Below are positions 53,912 through 64,000 of a DNA stretch of 64,000 nucleotides, piece after piece (position 1 is the first letter of the stretch; the number at the start of each line of letters is the position of its first letter). A program made the position numbers and the translations under genes. The DNA comes from Ahaetulla prasina (lineage: Eukaryota; Chordata; Lepidosauria; Squamata; Colubridae). The notes under the pieces were generated by a model. The model had not been told where the DNA came from and made no database searches. It saw only the letters and a program-made list of their open reading frames with translations. The stretch covers positions 136,862,420 to 136,926,419 of the forward strand of contig NC_080540.1 in assembly GCF_028640845.1 (NCBI RefSeq). Direction: 5' to 3'.

Positions 53912-54687
53912 AACCATGACCTGGATGACTGAGAATCTCTACAAACTTACAGTCTGCATGTTAGCTCTTATGACATATTTATTTTATTTTTATTTTTTAT
54001 TTAAGATAATTTATATGGCTGCTAAACTGCAGCAATACTGTGCAAGTGGGTTTTTATTGCAATAACCAAGTGAATTAGAACTACTTTGTATATAGCAAAA
54101 TCTGCCTTATATTGTGGCTCAAGTATAGTTTGCCATTGCAAATACAATAGCAAGGGAGCTTGCTCAGGACAGATCAAAGCTCAGGACAGATCAAAATAGC
54201 AAACAGAGAATTTGGCTCTATAATCCAGAGGCTTTACCTACCTATAATTGTTACTTCTTTAATTTTATATGATATATTCTCAATTGCTTGTTGCCATGCA
54301 GCTTACTAGGTGATATTCATTTTTAAATTTGTGTTATACTAAACTTAATTTTAGCAAGATGTGAATTTAAGTAGTTTCATTTTGTGCTTCCATGTTCTTC
54401 CTTCCTCTCTCCTCTCCCATCTCACAGAGAAGAATAGGGGATAGGGAATGTATATTTATCTTCTTGTTAAAGAAAAGACACACAGCTTCTTGTGTAGTCT
54501 GAGCTAGTGTACTTTAATAAATTTCAAATGAACTTTCAACCAACTGTATTCACGATTAGCTACAATTCCGATTATGGACAACATAGCCAGCAGTACTTAA
54601 TCAGAACCAAACGTGAACATTTCTCAATTCCTTCCTATTCCAATAGAAAGATGGGCATAATCCACATATTCAGGAAGAGGCTTGGTT

Positions 54688-54688
<1 letters not shown>

Positions 54689-54719
<31 letters not shown>

Positions 54720-54734
54720 TGTATATGTATGTAG
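54689..54734 (+). repeat. (ATGT)n simple repeat
   Basis: A run of atgt units directly at the left edge of inverted repeat 2. It has one interrupting atat unit. Confidence 0.9.
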
Positions 54735-55310
54735 GTCTTTGGTTATTCGGGTTTTCTCCCGTGTAAAATTGGAAGTGTCTTGGTGACGTTTCAATGAAAT
54801 CCCATTCGTCATCATCAGGCTAGGTGTTTACAGCTTAGTGCTTCTAGGAGAAATGTGTGATGGCAGCTGTTTCTTCCTTTTAACTGCTAGTGGGCGGTTT
54901 GAACTGATTGGTTAAGAGCTTGGCTGTGTTCTGATTGGGTGGAGGTGTGTTCAGATTGGTTGGGGGTTTGGCTGTGCTCTGATTGGATGGTGGGGTTGGC
55001 CGTGCTCTGATTGGATGGGGGTGTGTTCTGTTTGGGGAGCACAAGCAATCCCCAAACAGAACACACCCCATCCAATCGGAGCACAGCCAACCCCACCATC
55101 CAATCAGAGCACAGCCAAGCTCCCACCCAATCAGTTCAAACCCCCACTAGCAGTTAAAAGGAAGAAACAGCTGCGATCACACTTTTCTCCTAGAAGCACT
55201 AAGCTGTAAACACCTAGCCTGATGATGACGAATGGGATTTCGTCGAAACGTCGCCAAGACACTTCCAATTTTACACGGGAGAAAACCCGAATAACCAAAG
55301 ACCTACATAC
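54727..55310. repeat. Long inverted repeat 2 (near-perfect hairpin, 10-base loop)
   Basis: The left arm 54727-55038 and right arm 55049-55310 are inverted copies, from gtatgtaggtctttggttat at the outside to ggtgtgttctgtttgggga at the centre, with loop gcacaagcaa. The left arm is about 50 bases longer because of extra copies of a ctgattggatgggg-like unit. Both arms carry the hairpin cggg-agaaaa-cccg. The right arm has CTGATGA, a GACGAA/TTCGTC stem and GAAAC (55219-55249), resembling part of a hammerhead ribozyme core. A Penelope-type origin is possible but unproven. Confidence 0.85.
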
Positions 55311-55344
55311 AAACACCCGCGAAAACCTCAGAAAACATATATAG

Positions 55345-55385
55345 ACACACACACACGCACACACACACACACATACACACACACC
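55345..55385 (+). repeat. (AC)n simple repeat
   Basis: Imperfect dinucleotide run (acacac with single acgc and acat interruptions) just right of inverted repeat 2. Confidence 0.9.
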
Positions 55386-55999
55386 TCTTAATAAATATCC
55401 AAATAGTGTCAGGTATATCCTACATCCTCTGGGCATTTTATTTAAGCATTCCATTCCAGCAAGTGGGAAGGAATTACTTTTTATTTTACTTTTTATTTAC
55501 TTTTGAGAAAATATCCTTGAGATATATGAGAGAAATGACATAGCAGTGTCTTTGACTCCTTTTGTGCAGTCACCATTTCAATTATTTAGCAACAATACTG
55601 CATCGCACCTTACAAATCCCCTCACCTTCCTCTTCTTGAGTTGGATTGTGTTCCTTCCAGCTATCCAGTAGTCCAGTTCTAGAAACAGCAACTAAACATC
55701 ACCGCACCTCTTTATGTTTTCTTGCTGTGTTTGCTTTTTGAGATAAAAAAAAGACACAACAGGTCATTGTGTGAGGCAGCACCTTAATCTCAAAAGGGGA
55801 GGAGAAATCAAGATGAGATGGGAATGTCTGTCAATGGGCAGCTGCTCATCTTGCAGTATCACTGATTTTCCTTTGGATTAGGATCTGAACTGATTAATTT
55901 CTGAAATTAATTTGAGCACAAGAAACCACATGGCATGCAGAGATATATAAAGGCCTTTCATCATTATACATGAGATACGTTCTTAAAATTTTACTAATA

Positions 56000-56364
56000 C
56001 AGAGTCCTTGACTTTACAACATTCGTTTAGTGTGTGTTCAAAGTTACAATAAACTGAAAAAAGGACTTATGATCAGTTTTCACACTTAATGACATTTGCA
56101 GCATCCCAATGGTCATGTGATCAAAATTCAGATACTTGGCAACTTGATATGTATTTGTGAAAGTTACACTGCCCAGAGTCATGTGATCACCATTTGTAAC
56201 TTCCCCAGGTGATTTCTGGGGAAAGTCAAGAGGGAAAGCCAGTTTCAATTAAAACAGCTGTGATTCACTGAGCAACTGGGAGGAAAGGTAAAATTGAGCA
56301 AAACTCACTTAACAATTATCTTGTTTTAGCAGTGGAAATGTTGGGCTCAGCTGGGGACTACCTG
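56000..56364 (-). mobile_element. TA-flanked MITE, copy C
   Basis: It starts CAGAGTCCTTGAC after TA (55998-55999) and ends GGACTACCTG before TA (56365-56366). Internal blocks are shared with copies A and D (cagcatccc, ggtcatgtgatcaaaattcagatac). Confidence 0.88.
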
Positions 56365-56897
56365 TAAATAATTTTAGTAACAAGAAAATTGAAGCTATTT
56401 GAATAGAGGATTTTTCAATGTCTTACTGGTTGTGAGAAAATATATTTAAAGTAACTCAGTAATAAATCTGACTAATTGTAATATATTTAGTAGCAGAATT
56501 CTGTAATGTCATAAAGGGTTTATTCTTCCCAGCATGCTCCATGGCATTTGTAGGCTATCAAAACGAAACTCCTTTGATCTATTATTTATTCAAAAAAAAT
56601 TATAGACAGTAGGAATTGTGCTTTGAATGTAGAATTATATGTCAGCTCTGCTACCTCATTAAAACTAGAGTCCTAAATGTGTTGGATTTTAATTTACAAA
56701 GAGCTATTGAAATAAGAATTGAGCCACATTTACTCTGATTTCTAAAGCATATAGGAAAGAGAAATCTATTTGCAATGTTTTTATTTTAACAATTTTATAT
56801 TCTTGTTCCTTTATTATCCACTGAAGGTTACCCAGGTAAATGAGGTGTTTTGATAAACAAAATAACCAGGCAGAAATTGAAATTTCTTAAGCAGATA

Positions 56898-57248
56898 CAA
56901 TTAGTCCTCGACTTACAATAGTTCATTTAGTGACCATTCAAAGTTATAAAACACTGAAAAACTGACTTATGACCATTTCTCATGTTTAAAACTTGCAGCA
57001 TCCCCATGGTCACATGATCAAAATTAAGATACTTTGCAACTGGTAACCACCTTATGCAATCTTCTGACAAACAAAGTCAATGGAGAAGCCAGATTCACTT
57101 AAGAACCATGTTACTATTTTAACAACTGCAATGATTCACTTAACTGGCAAGAAAGGTTGTAAAATAGGGCAAAACTCATTTAACAAATGTTTCACTTAGC
57201 AACAGAAATTTTGGGCTCAGTTGTGGTTGTAACTCAAAGGACTACCTG
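56898..57248 (-). mobile_element. TA-flanked MITE, copy D
   Basis: It starts CAATTAGTCCTCGACTTAC after TA (56896-56897) and ends AGGACTACCTG (the base after it is mutated, tca instead of ta). Same orientation as copy C, 534 bases away. Confidence 0.88.
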
Positions 57249-58421
57249 TCATATACTTCCAATGGAAAGCAAAACTATAGAAATGACTATAAAGTAATAA
57301 AACCTTTATTTAAATGACGCACAGTCTCTGTATTAATGGATAAATTTATTGGCAATTTCAAAAAATAGTGCAGGTAGAAATTTATCATTCCCAAAGATTA
57401 TTGCTAGGTATTACAATTAGTGCTTCTAATTTGGTTTTAGTGGTTGAGGAGGATGCAGTTTTTGCTATATTTTGTAGTAGGATTGTATATATTTAAGTTT
57501 GACTGGGGCAAGTTTGCTTTAAAGTGGTGCTAAGGGAAAAAACCCAACCTCTTTTCCACTTCACTGCATTCATATTTTAAGGGATTGAATGCAGAGCCAT
57601 CTTCTTTTCATTGGTCCTTGTCCTTTCACCTTTATCCCGATTAACTCTGTGGAGAAGATCATGCAGCGATAAGAACAGGAACTCAGATGTATATGAAAGA
57701 AACCTGTGAATAAGTTGTCAGTGTATTCATTTCTTCTTATAAGAGAATTTAAAGGTTTTTAAGCATACTTAGTTCAGGGTATGGGTTGAGACAAGGATAA
57801 ATAACATGGAAAAGTAATTTAAGTATAAGGTTTGATATAGGGTTTATAGGTGCTAATCTGCAAGAAAATGCCTGTAGTATAGTTACAATTATTAAGAAAA
57901 ATTCATTTTCAAATACTTGCTTTGATTGTGAAAGCACCTTAAATAAAACAGTTTTCAGGAAAGTATGGTAAACATTACTCAGATTATGGAACTCACCACT
58001 GAGGAAAGTTTGGATGGCCTCTGTTCTGTTTTGTTTTAAATGACATCTGAAGATATGCTTCTGCACTTTCCTCAGTTGGGAGGTGAAAGGTTATGTTAAC
58101 TGCTGAATGCAATATATCAGTGCTTCTTCAGTTTGCTCCCCTCACATTACTCATTTTTTACTAGTTTACTCATATTTAACTTTGTTCATGCTTCTGAATG
58201 TCAGTTTTTAATGGCATTTTGTAATCACTGTGGTAGTACCCAGTTCACCACTCCTCTTAAAGAAAACTCTTCCACTGGATAAGTAGTACACCTTGATGTG
58301 CATAATCTCTTGTGCATTTTCTAATTGGGGTTTGTGTGTGTGTGTGGGGCAGAATACTTTTATCCCTGTTGAAGCTTTGCTATCCCATGTATCAGGTGTC
58401 CTCTGTTATATCATTTAGATA

Positions 58422-58771
58422 CAGGTAGTCCTCGATTTATGACCACAATTGAGCCCAAAATTTCTGTTGTTGTGAGATGTTTAAGTGAGTTTTGCCCTGT
58501 GGTTGATAAATTAGTAATCTGGTTGTTAAGTGAATCTGGTTTCCTCATTGACTTTGCTTGTCAGAAGATCACAAAAGGGGATCACATGACCCTGGGACAC
58601 AACAGAGGTCATAAATATGAAGGAGTTGCCAAGCACCTGAATTTTGATTGCATGATCATGGGGATGCTGCAAAGGTGGTAACTATGAAAAATGACCATAA
58701 GTCACATTTTTCAGTGCTGTTGTAACTTTGAATGGTCACTAAACAAATGGTTGTAAGTGGAGGACTACCTG
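58422..58771 (+). mobile_element. TA-flanked MITE, copy E (best preserved)
   Basis: It starts CAGGTAGTCCTC and ends GAGGACTACCTG, a perfect 12-base terminal inverted repeat that extends imperfectly to about 25 bases. It is flanked by TA on both sides (58420-58421 and 58772-58773). Length is 350 bases, with no coding capacity. A TA target duplication with short inverted repeats points to a Tc1/mariner-type transposase in trans. Confidence 0.92.
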
Positions 58772-58774
58772 TAT

Positions 58775-59888
58775 GTTATCTGGGGGGGGGGGTTGCCAAA
58801 GGAAACTTTAATTCCTTCCATCTTTCCAATGATATTTTCCTTAATGTTACATTTTTGTATTATCCTGTATCTTGACTGTATCCCTGAACATCTAAAACAT
58901 TGATGCAATTCAGTCATACTCGGTGGGCTTACAAAAAGCCTTTCCCAGGGATAGTGATTATTGGACCCTTTGGTGGTCTTATTAACATCTGGAAAAGAGG
59001 ATGGCTGAAAATATTATCAGCTAGGAACACCTGTATATTCTTCTATTGTCAGAAAACAGGGCAGCCAGCTGCTTCGTCCATCGGAAGGTTTTTAACAAGA
59101 GGAAGAAGAAATCTCAGCCCTACCAAACTTAGAAATAAATTGAGCACTAAAGCAAAGGTATCCATTTGCAAAGATTTCTGTAACAATAAATCTATTGAAG
59201 AAGCCTTTGTGAAAATCTTGCTTTTGGATCAGCTGTCAAGAGCTTGACAATCTCAGCAAATCTTCAATTTCCCTTACAAGGGAAGCTACCTTGCTGCCTG
59301 TTTGTGACTGATTCCATGGCAGTCTGGGAGTACAGCTGAGTGCTGAAAGTTTACCAGTATTTTATTTCAGTCTCAAAGATGCACAGATGAATTAATGGAC
59401 TATTGCCGCTACCCAAATGATGCTGCTATTTGAGCAAGCTCAGCAATCAAATGTAGTTGCCATGGGTGTGTTTCCTGCCATTTCTACTCCTCTAATCGTG
59501 TTACTTCACTCTGTGGGCTCATTACCTGTCTACTATGACATATCCCCAAACAGATGCAAGATTTTCATCACTCAGCTATACTTTTCCTTAAGAGCAAGTT
59601 TTCCACAGATTGCACTCAGGCGTGATTTATCCTTACAGTCTTGAGAGATGAAGCTGCCAAAATGGCAATTCCTATTAGGGACAGTAATGATTCTCTAATG
59701 GACAACTCTTGTCAATTTCATACAAAAACTAAAAGCTGCCTTTGATTATTCTGCCAGAAGAGATAATGTCCAAATTGTTCAGCCTAGATATGACAGCCAT
59801 ATCCTATAGAAAGAAAAATGTAGCAAGATCAATAAAAAAAAGAGGCTGGAAGTGGGATAACTTTTTTAAAAATGCAAGGAAAAGGGTT
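58775..59888. other. RPTOR intron sequence with an unexplained open frame
   Basis: Apart from a G10 run at the start, this stretch is free of recognised repeats and has a more even base composition than its surroundings. A 115-codon frame lies at 58900-59247. It has no domain I know and no convincing splice sites. Conserved non-coding DNA is as likely as a decayed gene copy. Confidence 0.4.
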
Positions 59889-60660
59889 GTCAGAATTCTG
59901 ACTTGAAAAATACAAGAGGTGACAATGACAAACATTCTGGTGTATGGTGCAGTGTATTATGCCAAGGTGGGGTTATGTGAACTACTTTTTGCTGTTTGCT
60001 GGATTGATGAGAAATGCCTTCATTCATTGTCATTCTAGTCATTTGTCCACTGCAGGATGAATGCCTCTTCTGCATGTTTTGAGCTTTCTTTTGCCAATTG
60101 GGCCTGCAATACTTGCTGATGTTCTCGATCCATCTTGTTTTAGGTCTCTTGTCAACACTTTTTATCAAGTGGGATCCATTCTATGACTGCCATGGTCCAC
60201 CTGTCATCAGTTCTTCTTGCTATTTGACCAGCCCATTTCCATTTCAATTCTTTTACTCTCTTGATATTGTATACTTTCATTTCCTGTCTAATCCCTGTGC
60301 AGATTGTTCTATCTTTTCTTACGATGCCAAGCATGTATCTTTCCATGGCTCTTTGCGCCACTCATAGCTTTTGTACTGATTCTGAGGTTAGCGTCTATGT
60401 TTCTCTGACATGTTAGAATAGTTAGCCCACACTGATTGAAAACTTTTCAGGCATTGGGAGAGATTGTTCTTGAAATTTAGGCTTAGCTTGCTGAATGCCT
60501 GCCAACTACATTTAACATGCCATTCAATTTCCTTTATTGTATCACCTCCCATTAAGATCTGTTGGCCAAGGTATGTGGTGGTCCAGTACAGCTAGTTCTT
60601 CTCCAGATATAATTTTCTTTCTTTCTTTGGTGAATTTATTAAACATAACCTGGCTCTTTT
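59889..60660 (-). mobile_element. RTE/Bov-B-type LINE C-terminal fragment
   Basis: Minus-strand frames 60152-60361 (MAQRAMERYMLGIVRKDRT then ELKWKWAGQIARRTDDRW) and 59890-60168 (KRPKTRWIENISK) carry the typical end of an RTE/Bov-B ORF2. Sequence further right to about 60660 continues upstream into the thumb region in broken frames. Confidence 0.7.
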
Positions 60661-60689
60661 TCAGGGTTTATTTTTAAACCAGAATGAGA

Positions 60690-61800
60690 AATGTATGCAC
60701 GTGAAAAAGAAACTTATTATATATTTGTTGATTTAGATAAATCATATGATAAAGCAAATAGGCTCATATTTTGGAAAGTTTGTATGAATCTAGAGGTTAA
60801 TTATTGAATATGTTAATAGCACTATATGATGGAAGTAAAATATTTGAGAACAAATAGAAATGTTAAGTGAAAAGTTCAATACGGCTTAAGAACTAATACA
60901 ATGGTGCATGATATTCCCTTGTTTCTTTAATATATTTATGGATAAATGTATAAGGAAAGCCTGGGGTTATGTTAGAATTACGTTGGTTGATTGGAGAAGT
61001 CAATTTCTACCTTTGCATGTAGATGATGTGTTGTGGGCAGACAATCTGAATTATTTGCAGTGAACATTAGATTGTATGATGCATAGAGGAATATGGATCT
61101 GAAAATTAAGCTGTCAAAAGACAAGACAGCTGTGTTTGATGGGGAAAATAGAATGAATGTTTGCAAGTTATATATAAGTAGTAAAAACAGAGTAAGTAAA
61201 TTCATTGGTATATCTTGATAGAATGCTGATTAAGAATGGGAAAAATGGAGAGAGACATTTTAAGACATCCAAATGCTGTTAGAATAGTAGTGGATATTTG
61301 TGTTCAGGTATATAAAAAAAGTGCTTCTGAAAAGAAGAGCAAATGACTGTGTGTAACAGCTTGCTTATTCCTACTTCATTAGATGTGAGAATTGAGTATG
61401 TCAAAAGAAACTTAAACGTTGAATGCATTGGGGAGTGGGTTAGTTTTGAAATGTGTGTGATAGATCAAAGGAATAGGGTCAAGAATAAAAGGATGCTGAA
61501 CTGAATTCAAAAGTGAGTGACTGCTGTGTAAGAAATACATTGAGATGTTTCCCCATATAGGCACAGTAAACAAGGATTATTGTTTATTATTATTGTTGGT
61601 TATTGTTTAACAGTGGCAAAACAAATACATGGAGGAAGAATGAATGCTTTGAGAAAAAAGAAAGACTTAGAAAGTGGCTTTTTTGATGACACCCTCAGAC
61701 AGACCAGACAAGAAGTTTAAAGAACAAATTGGTGTATGGATAAGATGAAAACAAGGAGAAGGATACAAACTAACAAGAGAGGCATAGTGTATGGTATTAG
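60690..61800 (+). pseudogene. Degraded non-LTR reverse transcriptase, family uncertain
   Basis: Broken plus-strand frames show YIFVDLDKSYDKANRLIFWKV (palm motif A, near 60715-60780), an FNMFMDKCI-like block and LHVDDVLWADNL (motif C region, near 61012-61050). Many stops are present. The order and spacing fit a reverse transcriptase of the RTE-like or related group. Confidence 0.5.
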
Positions 61801-61887
61801 TGTAAACTAGATTTAGTTAGACTTTAACTAAATGCTTTTTTGTCATTTTGTTTTCTTCCGTTTACTCTTTTTCTGTACTTTATATAA

Positions 61888-62226
61888 CAGTTGTTAAATG
61901 AGTCATGTGATTGCGCCCAATTTTATGACCTTTTTTGCTGTGGTTGTTAAGTAAATCACATAGTTGTTGAGCGAATCTGGTTTCCCCCATTGGTTTTGCT
62001 TGTCAGAAGCTGGCCTGGGAGATCGCAAATGGTGATCATGTGACTCTGGGATGCTGTAACTGTCGTAAACACATGCTGGTTGCCAAGGAACTCAAATTGC
62101 AATCATGTGACTATGAGGAAGCTCTGATGATCTTAAGTGCAAGGACTGATAGTAAGTCACTTTTTTTCATCATTGTTGTAACTGTAAATGGTCACTAAAC
62201 AAATGTTTTTAAGTTGAGACTACCTG
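61888..62226 (+). mobile_element. TA-flanked MITE, copy F (left end decayed)
   Basis: The internal sequence matches copy E (gttgttaagtaaatcac, ttgcttgtcagaag, gatcatgtgactctggg, agtcactttttttcat). It ends gactacctg before TA (62227-62228). The left terminus is not recognisable. Confidence 0.8.
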
Positions 62227-62255
62227 TACAGCTCTCGTGTGACAGTATCCTTTTT

Positions 62256-62785
62256 AGAATAGAATAGAATAGAATAGAATAGAATAGAACAGAACAGAAC
62301 AGAACAGAACAGAACAGAACAGAACAGAATAACAGAGTTGGAAGGGACCTTGGAGGTCTTCTAGTCCAACCCCCAGCTTAGGCAGGAAACCCTACACCAC
62401 TTCAGACAAATGGTTATCTAATCTCTTCTTAAAAACTTCCAATGTTGGAGCATTTACAACTTCTGGAGGCAAGTTGTTCCACTGATTAATTGTTCTGTCA
62501 GGAAATTTCTCCTTAGTTCTAAGTTGCTTTTCTCCTTGATTAGTTTCCACCCATTGCTTCTTGCTCTACCCTCAGGTGCTTTGGAGAATAGTTTGACTCC
62601 TTCTTCTTTGTGGCAGCCCCTGAGATATTGGAACACTGCTATCATGTCTCCCCTAGTCTTTCTTTTCATAAGACTAGACATATCCAGTTCTAGCAACCGT
62701 TCTTTATATGTTTTATCCTCGAGTCCCCTAATCATCTTTGTTGTTCTTGTCTGCACTCTTTCTAGAGTTTTTGCGGAGTTGAGAA
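62256..62785 (-). mobile_element. CR1-type LINE copy c with long pentanucleotide tail
   Basis: The tail is an (AGAAT)n run changing to (AGAAC)n and back (62257-62330), followed by aacagagttggaagggacc. The minus-strand frame 62454-62756 gives the C-terminus (MIRGLEDKTYKERLLELDMSS, GDMIAVFQYLRGCHKEEG, SNLELRRNFL). Same family as copies a and b. (AATAG)n-tailed CR1 elements are known from snake genomes. Confidence 0.9.
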
Positions 62786-63014
62786 TGAATAGCAGGAGGT
62801 AGAAACTCCAAAGTCCTGGATGAATTGCATGTACTGATGTATTTTTTTAATATAGTCACTGGCAATTTCCCATCATTTTTCTTAAAATTATTTTTATTGT
62901 TTATGTTTCTGCAGTCTCCATACATTACTGTGGACCTATAGAAGCATCATTTTCATATTTATTACTTCAGTCTAAAGAAGTTTAGTCATTGTGGAGGAGT
63001 AAAATTCATTAGTT

Positions 63015-63833
63015 GGGCGTCCTCCTGGATGGACGGTTGTCTTTCGAAGATCATCTGATGACCGTCGCCAGGAGGGCTTTCTACCAGGTTCGCCTGGTTC
63101 GCCAGTTGCGCCCCTTCCTCGACCGGGATGCCTTATGCACGGTCACTCATGCTCTGGTTACCTCTCGTTTGGACTACTGTAATGCTCTCTACATGGGGCT
63201 CCCCTTGAAGAGTACCCGGAGGCTCCAGTTGGTTCAGAACGCAGCTGCGCGGGTGATAGTGGGAGCCACACGTTGCTCCCATGTAACACCTCTCCTGCGC
63301 AGTCTGCACTGGCTACCTGTGGTCTTTCGGGTGCACTTCAAGGTGTTGGTGACCACCTTTAAAGCGCTCCATGGCTTAGGGCCAGGGTACTTACGGGCCT
63401 GCTGTTACCGAATACCTCCCACCGACCTGTACGCTCGCACAGAGAGGGACTCCTTAGGGTGCCGTCCGCCAAGCAATGTCGGCTGGCGGCCCCCAGGGGG
63501 AGGGCCTTCTCTGTGGGGGCTCCCACCCTTTGGAACGAACTTCCCCCGGTCTTCGACAATTGCCGGACCTTCGGACTTTCCACCGAGAGTTGAAGACCTA
63601 TTTGTTCGCGCAGGACTGGTATAGGATTTTAATTAGTTTTAACGTTTTAATATTTTATAAATTGGGGTTTTATTTTTAATTGTTTTAATTCGGCCATTTG
63701 TATAATAAGTTTTTTAATCATGTTTTTATGTGTATTTTGCTGTTGTTTTATTATGGCTGTAAACCGCCCTGAGTCCTTCAGGAGAAGGGCGGTATAAAAA
63801 TTTAATAAATAAAATAAAATAAAATAAAAATAA
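63015..63833 (+). mobile_element. L2-type LINE 'L2-e', 3' fragment
   Basis: The frame 63013-63624 starts at GVLLDGRLSFEDHL and runs through TSRLDYCNALYMGLP and RFKVLV-like sequence to the C-terminus without a break. The 3' UTR has the hairpin ACCGCCCTGAGTCC...GGGCGGT (63764-63793) and AAATA tail. The direct repeat ATTAGTT at 63008-63014 and 63834-63840 is the probable target-site duplication. It is 5'-truncated. Confidence 0.88.
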
Positions 63834-64000
63834 ATTAGTTTTTAAACTGGTGGGAAACATCTGAAATATTCATAACCCTTATGAATATTTTCAAAATAGT
63901 TCAGTTATAGTCTGAAGAATAGTCAGATTATGAAAAAAGCAAATGGAAAATGTATATTCAAGTATCTTCATTCTTGCTCCTAAATTAGTAGTACCTGTCC

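Larger units (their letters stand above)
53032..64000 (+). other. RPTOR: RPTOR intron 1 (continues past the window)
   Basis: From the splice donor to the window end no further raptor exon is found in any frame. The intron carries two long inverted repeats, four TA-MITEs, and RTE, CR1, L2-type and unclassified LINE fragments. The stretches 53032-53537, 53912-54688, 55390-55999, 56365-56897 and 57249-58421 hold nothing I recognise. Confidence 0.85.

Noticed and set aside
55131..55454. Minus-strand 107-codon frame with a Cys/Val repeat
   Set aside because: It is a translation of the (AC)n repeat and of the inverted-repeat arm.

Overview
The window is vertebrate nuclear DNA, almost certainly from a squamate reptile and most likely a snake. 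The reasons are a complete Sauria SINE with its ACCTTT-type tail, several CR1 and Rex1-type LINEs ending in (AATAG)n pentanucleotide tails, abundant L2-, CR1-, Rex1-, L1- and RTE-type LINEs, hAT miniature elements, and one recognisable host gene. There are no bacterial-type genes, CRISPR arrays, rRNA genes or intact tRNA genes.

Host gene: the only host coding sequence I can support is the first coding exon of RPTOR (raptor, the mTORC1 scaffold) at 52870-53031 (+). It ends at a GT donor. A CpG-rich, TATA-less promoter and 5' UTR region lies at about 51360-52060. Everything from 53032 to the end of the window is RPTOR intron 1; everything left of about 51 kb is upstream intergenic DNA.

Layout: 0-3.4 kb, 3' part of a Ty3/Gypsy element (pol and 3' LTR) next to the remnant of a TA-flanked MITE. 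3.4-5.7 kb, unrecognised sequence. 5.7-21 kb, one 5'-truncated L1 (target-site duplication at 6647-6666 and 20987-21006) broken up by a Rex1 LINE, an L2-type LINE flanked by approximately 3 kb direct repeats, a CR1/Jockey-group LINE and a second L1 that carries its own internal tandem duplication. 21-33 kb, mostly old SINE, CR1, L2 and L1 fragments with young hAT MITEs and SINEs between. 33.2-35.6 kb, a hAT-type element holding a solo LTR, then a CR1 split by another hAT element. 36-42.6 kb, a near full-length L2-type LINE with a CpG-rich 5' UTR inserted into an older copy of its own family. 42.7-48.8 kb, a Rex1 LINE split by an L2-type LINE that is itself split by a solo LTR. 49-51 kb, a small MITE, a CR1 and a TA-MITE. 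51.4-64 kb, RPTOR promoter, exon and intron 1, which holds two long inverted repeats, four more TA-MITEs, RTE, CR1 and L2-type fragments.

The window's main interest is structural: many insertions have readable target-site duplications, so relative insertion order can be deduced. Nothing here looks like an intact, currently autonomous element. Reverse-transcriptase frames are truncated, frameshifted or, in one 676-codon L1 frame, lack a catalytic aspartate.
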